Source: Escarpia spicata (Eukaryota; Annelida; Polychaeta; Sabellida; Siboglinidae). From it: a stretch of 64,000 bases of DNA. Shown here one piece after another: positions 57,001 through 64,000 of the stretch (position 1 is its first letter; each line of letters opens with the position of its first letter). The position numbers and the translations under genes are program-made. The notes beneath the pieces were generated by a model, which was not told the origin of the DNA, searched no databases, and saw nothing but the letters and a program-made list of their open reading frames with translations. The DNA lies in assembly GCA_963995525.1 (NCBI GenBank), contig OZ023214.1, positions 16,844,738-16,908,737 on the forward strand, written 5' to 3'.

Positions 57001-57995
57001 GTTGAAATATGTTGCTAATGACAGTCTAGGCACCCAAGTTACGGCCACCTTAAAGTTAGCGACTAGTTACATCACAGCGTTGCAGCTAATTCATATATAT
57101 TTCAAAACATATTTCAGTTGCTATGTACAGCATATATTGACTGTCAGCCTAGATGTTGAATTTGTTATTAACTGCACTGTCTGCACAACCTCTGTTGATT
57201 TAATGTTTATTTCGGCTGTTGTTGCCAACTGGAGAAGTGGCTGGGCACAGCCTTGTTCATGCAAGATGAGCTCTCACTTCTCGACCAAAGCACCAACTGG
57301 TACTGGTAGTGAAGGGTGGCAGAACAGAAAGCAAAACGAATACAGGCTAAATATTAATTTTGTTTTAGGTTACTGTGTGACTTATGCAAATGTAACTGTT
57401 ATGTAGTGGAAATATAAAGTTGATTTGAACGCTTCTTATAAACTGAACGTTTACTAAAACTAAAAAAGATTATTTGATCATAATTGATGAGTTAGCTTAA
57501 AAGTCAATTTCATTGTTAGCCAATCATATTCTTTATAACGGGGGTCCACAGTTTATTTGGACACAGGCTGTTGTGCGCGACAAATGGTGGCGCCACCTCA
57601 CGGAATGACGTTGACTACGAGGATGGACGATGACATTTGGACGGTGCGCGTGTTTGATATATTATCGCCCAGGCTTGACATGTCAAATACGGAGGCGACC
57701 GTATTACTAGAATTGACAATGATTGTTTCAGCAAGACACTATTTCAAGTGAAACATCAACACACGTACCGCGACGTTTTTGCACCTTCGCCACTGCTAAC
57801 TTTGGTTGACATTTTATTCATGAATCGTTCGGTCTTCCTCACCCATCGTGCCCTTATTTTCTCTTTATGGTGAACTGCCAACATTGAACTGCATGATACG
57901 CATCTGTGAGATGTTGCCTGTGTAAACATACTACCTATCACCTGCGGTTGGTACCGACATAATTTGTTTAAGGTTTTTAACTTTGATGACAGCAT
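54012..57995 (-). CDS. rbfa: Mitochondrial ribosome-binding factor A, 5 exons, 446 aa
   Basis: RBFA binds the mitochondrial small ribosomal subunit during its maturation. Minus-strand exons: 57769-57995, 56940-56973, 56277-56453, 55590-55699, 54012-54804, with phases that close exactly. The N-terminus (MLSSKLKTLNKLCRY) is basic and hydroxylated like a mitochondrial presequence. Exon 2 is only 34 bp and encodes KKKWHDSGAST, matching KKKVWYES of the human protein. The KH-type RBFA domain follows: PELVDLNFEIQRVKITTDFS (human [20 protein letters not shown]), VINVYWMASG, and GAVPPIQFVKD...EQLLQKADMGP (human NVPPIVFVQD...DQLLAVADFGP). The C-terminal ~230 residues are poorly conserved and end in an acidic run of aspartates and glutamates (DEEEDFIDDDDD). 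Human RBFA is 343 aa. Start codon 57995 is the first ATG before the presequence. Head-to-head with tcf25. Confidence 0.92.
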
Positions 57996-58232
57996 GGTGA
58001 ACGATCATCACGTCCCAAAAACAAGATTGTGGTGTCTTGCAGTTCCACAAGGGGCGACACTTCACAAGTTCCAAGCACTTCCGCTGCAAAATATCCGGTG
58101 ACGCGAAATGGTGCAAACAGACTGACAGTATTTTAATCTGTTAACATATTTAACATAATAAAATATGGTCTAATCATGGTCAGAGAAGTTCCATGAAAAT
58201 AATTGTATCCCCTCGTATGCTGACATTTAAAT
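57996..58232. promoter_or_regulatory. Bidirectional promoter region of rbfa and tcf25
   Basis: Only 237 bp separate the rbfa start codon (57995, minus) from the tcf25 start codon (58233, plus). No other gene fits, so the two genes must share or overlap their promoters and 5' UTRs. No TATA box is convincing. Confidence 0.6.
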
Positions 58233-61200
58233 ATGTCGTCCAGAGCTCTGCGAAAATTACATGGAAGTACAGACATCGTGATCCCAGGTTCAGTGAGGGG
58301 CTCGTCCGGTGAAGCCAGTTACGGCGATGGAGAGGAGGTGGTAGACGATGACGTAGACGATCTCCCTGAACCGTGTAAACGAGGAAATCGTAAAAAGAAG
58401 CGGGACAACTATTCAAATCCATTTGATTTGGTATGTGTACATTCTACTTCTAGGAAGTGGCTATAGCCAGTGGCTGTAACTTGTGTAAATGTTGCCATAC
58501 ACCTAGTCCGACCTAGGCTAAGGCTAAGCTAAGACTAGGCCAGGGCTAGGCCTCTAGTCGGGTTTGTCGAAAAGGCGCACGACCATGACGTTGACGAACG
58601 ACCACGCACTACCATGTAATGCGTTGGGAGATAGTTTGGCCGTTGATGGTATATATATGGTCTGTGTGTGCATTATAAAAAAATTGGAGTCTGTATTTCA
58701 CCCAGAAGTTACATGATTTAAGCATTTTATCCGATCTTCCGGACGAGCATTTAGTCTTGGTACAGTAGCACCCCCTGGCGAATGGAACCGGTGAGTTACC
58801 ACAAGCGATGATAAAAGTTGCGCATTTTGTTACGCCAATGTGAAGAACATATCTACAATTTGGCGAGCTGTACACACATACCTCTTATGTGCCACCAACA
58901 GCACGCTTGGTTACCAACACTACATACATTTTGGTCGTGTGTGGTCGTGCGCCTTTTAGTCATACCGCTGTAGTCTAGCAGTAATGCAAAAAATTTGATT
59001 CTAGAATCTAGTTTCTATTAGTCTACTATTAGTTTCTTTTTGGTATTTAGCAAATCCCAACTGGGTATCGCACCAATGGATGGGAATTACTCTATGGGCA
59101 TTGGAACGGTTCAGCAGTTCCTTAAATTTTTAGGCACCTTCGCCATTGATGCTTCCAGGATGGTCCAAGCTGTTAAGGTCCAGGGAAAGATGAGTTTCTG
59201 TATTCTTCAGACATTAAGGTTTGGTTCTTATGTATGAATTTGTGCTTGTAAGGGTGACATGAGCATGTGCGTCTGTCAGAAGGTACTAAAATGTTTAATG
59301 TTTTTGGATTGGAAAGTAATTTAGTTATGGACGATTTCAAACATAAGTGATAATTTAGGTTCCTCCTAGAATCTAGACCTAACTTACATTAATTAGCTCT
59401 CTAAGTCGAACAGAATTCAGAAAGGGTGTGGAAGTCCTTCGAAAGAAAGGTCCGTTATAATGTATGGCACAGGAACAGACAATGCAGGGTGAGACAGAAA
59501 ATAACCCACAAAAGTACAAACTTACTCAGAGGTAATCACTGTATTGTTTAATGTTTGTCTTCAAACAGCTGTGTGATGACGGGGATAATGATGCAACCGC
59601 AGCCACTGCTGAAAGTGACAACGAGGATACTCCAGCAGATGGCGCCACACAACAAGATGAACCGACCTCTCAAGAGACATCATCAAGCAGATCTAAAAAG
59701 AAGAAGAAGAAGAAACGGAAAAATGGACAGAAAAATGAAGAATGCAAACAACAAAATAGCACTGTATGTATTTGCACAAATACATATTTATAATTATAAA
59801 ATGTGCACAATCATTATGCACTGGTTAGATGACTTTTCAAGCTATGAATTCGCTAGTTACAACTGCTTTGAAATTGTGTCTTGTCCAGTTGTTGCTGGTG
59901 CAGCAATTGTTTATTTTTATTGCTACATTAAGTGTATTGTAAATGTGTTATATAGGTACTGTAGCTTTTTTGTAATGTGCATGCGTCCATGTGCACTTGT
60001 GTTTACATCCATTTGTGCATGTGTGTATGTGTGTGTGTATGTGTGTGTATGTGTGTGTATGTGTATGTATGTTGTGTACATGCTCTTCATGAAATAAGCA
60101 AATACTATAGTTCTATATATAATTAATTGTTTAGCCATGCTACCTGTATAGATTTCCTATACATACATATATATGCATTCTTAATATCTTTCAGTTGGAA
60201 GACATAGAAGCAAGTATTAGAGAAGTGAACGAACTCTTTGGTGATTCCCATAGCAACCAGAATAGTAGTTCAGCATTTGACCCCAGTGACAGCATGACCC
60301 TGGACATGAAGGCTTTGCTGGCTGTGGAGCACAGGTACAGACAGTTGAGGCATTTGTAAATGTCAATTCTTACTGTTTTTGGTTTTCTACCCAGCAGTGC
60401 TGTCAGTCATCAGATTGCAGTTTTGCTCACTCTGCTAAATACTACAGGTGTTACCCTTATAATTATGGCAATACATAATATTATCATTCAAACATGTAAT
60501 TTTCTTACATATATTCATGAAGTTTGCATTGACTCAACTGTCTTTGAGCCAGCCTCTGAAGAAAGCGTTATGTTCACATGGTATTTTCCAAAAGTATGAG
60601 GTTGTGAGGGTATTTTTACATGTCATGTTGAAGTGTTGCTACTAATCCAGTTTTACAACAACTATTTACAACCAATTTGATTTGAAAGTATTGATTTAGT
60701 ATCTTCAACACTGGTACAACATCTCACTGGAAATAAGTTCACATTTGTTCAATTATTACCTGCACTGAACAATAATACCTCGATATACTATGATGCATTA
60801 GATCAACCAGCTTTTTATTGTAAATCATGAAGCTGCATTCAATTCCTGTGTCAGAAATCTGAATCCTGACAACGAAATGCGGAGGATATTTGGCTCAAGA
60901 GTGGTGCAAACTGAACAAAGGTCAGTTACGTGTTATGTCACTGTTTCAAGAACTAATGGATAGTTTCATTAGTTAAAGTAAAAAAATGCATTTAACATTA
61001 GTTCGACCCCTCTCCCACCAATACGTCGTTTGAAACTTGTGACTTTTACAATCCAAAATTGTTATTAGCAATTAGCAGTTTGCAATAAAACGTGTTTCAC
61101 TTGCTAGGTGGTGCCACTGTAGCAATTTATTTTCTTTGCAATGTATGGTGATGACCAAACCGTCCTATGTAATGCATTAAACAGTTCACATCACAGGTTA

Positions 61201-64000
61201 CATTGAAGATGGATTTTGTATTGTGGTGTTATAAATATTTTTTATAAATGTAGAAAGTGACAACCATTGATACGGTTAATTTAAGAGAGTTATGCATTGA
61301 CTTGCCAAGCATTGTTTCTGTGATTCGTGTTCTGTTGATACAGTCGCCGGGGTCGGAATAGAGTGTATCGCAAAAATAGCTGGCTCACTAGGCCCAAGGA
61401 CAACTGGCCAAAGTTTGGAAAGACAGGTTAGTTTCAAGTGAAAGTTTCTCATTGCTGAATAACTGGTATCTCCTTATAATGGTCAAAGTAATGTGCAAAA
61501 GCCTCATTATAATTGTTATTGTGTGAAGGAATGAAAATGACAACATTACACTGCATATACATCAGGTTTGTCAGGATGGGTGTTAAATATGAATAAATAT
61601 TTTGTAGGTAATAAATAAAACCTTGTGTTTGATCACATCACCTCAGTCTACATTAAGAAAAAACTATGGTAGAAATATATCAAGTACTGTAAAATAATTG
61701 GAACCATAGTAGGATGTTAAGTTATGATTTTTCATTAGTGTTTTACTTATTTTTTGCTGCGACCATTGGACATGTCATAGGAAATAATATTAAATAAGCA
61801 CCAGCCAAGTCAATGCATCAGTTTTCTGCAGTGTTTAAAGTAATGAAAATTGCACGTTAATATCATCATAATTATCTTTGTTGCTTGCAGGTCTCTCGAT
61901 GAATGTTGTTGAGTCAGCGTCCACAAGTTGCAAGTACTTTGTGTTTGAACACAGCAAGCCATATCAGAAGGTGCAGTTTCAGTTTCTAGATGCCGTTGAG
62001 TCACTCGACCCACAAATCATCATGGTGAGTCAATTCATACAATGCTTGTTACACAGGGCATATTCTAATTGTCTCTCCGGTCTTGCTATACAATTTAATT
62101 TGTTGTGGAGAGACGACATGAACTCTCAGTGACAAATAGCTGGGAGAAGCAGTCTGGACCACTATGGTCTTTTGACCTGCATGAATTTTACCACAATACA
62201 AATTAATATGTCTATATCTTTCTGTTTTTTACTTTATTTTGTATGTATACAGATGGACTTTTGTCTGAAATAAACATTATTATTTTATAAATTTAAATTA
62301 CAACTGTGGACATAATTGTTATGTGATGGACAGAAATAAATTCATGAAAATATAAAGGTGGTTACCACCTCTCTAATTTGTTTGTCTGTTCTGTGTGTCT
62401 ATGCCTGGATTCTCCACAACTAATGTCTTTGTGGGACAACAAAAATATGCCCATAGAATATATCTGGTATTTTCTTATTGTTTAGCAGTTGTTGTTGTGG
62501 TTTTTGGAAGAAGTGAATTTGTTGAGAGATGACAACTGAGGTGTGTGTTTAGCTGACTGACTGGTGAGCTTGAAATAGGTTACAACCGTGATTGTTTCAG
62601 GACTTGACCAGTGTGCATCCATACCACGTAGACTCACTGCTACAGCTGAGTGAAATATGTAAGATGAGTGAAGATCTGCAGATGGCCGCAGAACTCATTG
62701 GTGAGTGGCAACAACAACTAAATATCGCTTGATCATTAGGGTAGAATGTCCTTTGCTTTGTTATCCCGTCTAAAATTGTGTAACTAAATAACACCATCAC
62801 AGGAAATAATGAAAAAGCAGTATAGGGATTCAAAATGCCATATAACCATATTGGTATTGTAGGTAACAAATCAGTGGGAAATAGTAATCATTCCTCTTAT
62901 CTGTCTTTTTGATAGTGTTGTACATTAGTGATGTTTTTATTGTGTTATCCGTTAGCGACATATTTAGAAATCACCATGTCCATGACATAGACGTGATAAT
63001 TATACAGTTGTTTTGTTAGTGTTGCAAATGTTTAGAGGAAGTTCTTCCTGTGTTCAGTTGATGTTTCAGAAATGGCTGAAACAACAACTGAAAACATGTT
63101 TGATTGTTGCTGTTTCAGAGAGGGCTCTCTGCGTGTTTGGTTGCTATTTCAGAGAGGTCTCTCTAAATTTGGTTGTTGTTTTATAGAGAGTCCTCTGTGT
63201 GTTTGATTGTTGTTTCAGAGAGAGCCCTCTATGTGTTTGATTGTTGTTTCAGGGAGTCCTCTATGTGTTTGGTTGTTGTTTCAGAGAGTCCTCTGTGTGT
63301 TTGATTGTTGTTTCAGAGAGAGCTCTCTGTGTGTTTGATTGTTGTTTCAGAGAGTCCTCTGTGTGTTTGATTGTTGTTTCAGGGAGTCCTCTGTGTGTTT
63401 GATTGTTGTTTCAGAGAGTCCTCTGTGTGTTTGATTGTTGTTTCAGAGAGAGCCCTCTATGTGTTTGATTGTTGTTTCAAAGAGTCCTCTGTGTGTTTGA
63501 TTGTTGTTTCAAAGAGTCCTCTATGTGTTTGATTGTTGTTTCAAAGAGTCCTCTGTGTGTTTGATTGTTGTTTCAGGGAGTCCTCTATGTGTTTGGTTGT
63601 TGTTTCAGAGAGTCCTCTGTGTGTTTGATTGTTGTTTCAGAGAGTCCTCTATGTGTTTGATTGTTGTTTCAGAGAGTCCTCTGTGTGTTTGGTTGTTGTT
63701 TCAGAGAGTCCTCTATGTGTTTGGTTGTTGTTTCAGAGAGTCCTCTGTGTGTTTGATTGTTGTTTCAGAGAGAGCTCTCTATGTGTTTGGTTATTGTTTC
63801 AGAGAGGGCTTTCTATGTGTGGTTATTGTTTCAGAGAGGGCTCGCTGTGTTTGGTTGTTGTTTCAGATGGGGCATTCTATGTGTGTGGTTATTGTTTCAG
63901 AGAGGGCTCTCTGTATTTGGTTGTTGTTTCAGAGAGAGCTTTATATTTGGTTATTGTTTCAGAGAGGGCTCTCTATGTGTTTGAGTGTGGCTTCCATCCA
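58233..64000 (+). CDS. tcf25: TCF25/NULP1, first 8 exons (partial, runs off window)
   Basis: TCF25 is the animal counterpart of yeast Rqc1, a subunit of the ribosome-associated quality control complex that helps Listerin-dependent ubiquitination of stalled nascent chains. Exons: 58233-58430, 59569-59763, 60195-60334, 60855-60920, 61344-61426, 61891-62024, 62601-62700, and 63963-64000 onward; phases agree throughout (318 codons). The N-terminus [11 protein letters not shown] matches human MSRRALRRLRG. It is followed by acidic and lysine-rich low-complexity sequence ([16 protein letters not shown]) and the conserved region [87 protein letters not shown], and [13 protein letters not shown] (human VERALYSMECAFHP). 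The last exon is cut by the window end. The intron before it is largely a tandem array of acceptor-like units. Confidence 0.95.
58570..58957. mobile_element. Candidate MITE with 16-bp perfect inverted repeats
   Basis: AAAAGGCGCACGACCA at 58570-58585 and its exact reverse complement at 58942-58957. The interior has no coding sequence. A rearranged CTAAGGC/GCCTAG-rich palindromic stretch (58499-58566) lies immediately to the left. No target duplication is evident, so the true ends may lie slightly outside. In tcf25 intron 1. Confidence 0.5.
60019..60075. repeat. GT/GTAT microsatellite
   Basis: Alternating GTGTGTGTAT blocks in tcf25 intron 2. Confidence 0.9.
62200..62290 (+). mobile_element. 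Possible retroelement 3' tail
   Basis: The sequence AGATGGACTTTTGTCTGAAATAAACATTATT resembles 1054-1098 (ATATGGACTTTGTGACG...TTTGTCTGAAATAAAAC), including a preceding T-rich tract with GTATGTA. Two dispersed copies of the same 3' end suggest a non-LTR element tail; too short for a family call. In tcf25 intron 6. Confidence 0.35.
63110..63962. repeat. ~32-bp tandem array of acceptor-like units (26 copies)
   Basis: Unit close to AGAGTCCTCTGTGTGTTTGA followed by TTGTTGTTTCAG; variants carry AGAGAGCCCTCTATG, AGAGAGCTCTCTGTG and GGGAGTCCTCTATG. I count 26 copies before the true tcf25 acceptor at 63961-63962, whose exon begins AGAGGGCTCTCTATGTG and is thus the 27th unit. All but three copies (TTTCAA near 63480-63545) keep a complete TTTCAG or TTATAG acceptor preceded by a pyrimidine/T-rich tract. 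Confidence 0.93.

Overview
The window is nuclear DNA from an AT-rich (roughly 36% G+C by eye) invertebrate animal genome. Coding sequence is split into short exons with canonical GT-AG (twice GC-AG) introns, and the introns are full of non-LTR retrotransposons, tRNA-derived SINEs, small terminal-inverted-repeat elements and tandem repeats. The conserved proteins are metazoan. I cannot fix the phylum; a lophotrochozoan (mollusc, brachiopod or annelid) or an invertebrate deuterostome would both fit.

Six genes can be assembled exon by exon, each with matching splice phases. (1) 1.55-18.6 kb, + strand: C18orf63-like (DUF4708) gene, 14 exons, 660 aa. (2) 19.6-25.9 kb, + strand: proteasome subunit alpha type-7 (psma7), 6 exons, 249 aa. 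(3) 27.9-31.05 kb, - strand: nuclear transport factor 2 (nutf2), 4 exons, 129 aa. (4) 31.8-53.2 kb, + strand: inner-kinetochore protein CENP-T, 11 coding exons, 962 aa. (5) 54.0-58.0 kb, - strand: mitochondrial ribosome-binding factor A (rbfa), 5 exons, 446 aa. (6) 58.2 kb to the window end, + strand: tcf25/NULP1, first 8 exons, running off the window. nutf2/cenpt and rbfa/tcf25 are head-to-head pairs with short shared promoter regions; psma7/nutf2 and cenpt/rbfa converge.

The most unusual feature is the relation between tandem repeats and splice sites. Three arrays each contain a splice site as part of the repeated unit: a five-copy 1.6-kb array in CENP-T carrying the 3' splice site and first 16 bases of the next exon; an eight-copy 51-bp array in CENP-T starting exactly at a 5' splice site; and a 26-copy ~32-bp array in TCF25 whose last member is the true acceptor and exon start. 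CENP-T itself has a very large exon made of short Ser-Pro-Arg repeats with about 30 Ser/Thr-Pro sites, and three N-terminal TP motifs resembling the NDC80-binding motifs of vertebrate CENP-T.

Mobile DNA: a nearly full RT-bearing CR1/L2-like LINE, an RTE-like LINE with a 16-bp target duplication plus a relic of the same family, three other LINE 3' ends, four copies of one SINE, and TIR elements of hAT-like, pogo-like and TTAA-bounded types. The genes are housekeeping and chromosome-segregation genes without an obvious shared pathway; their value as a group is mainly in conserved linkage.
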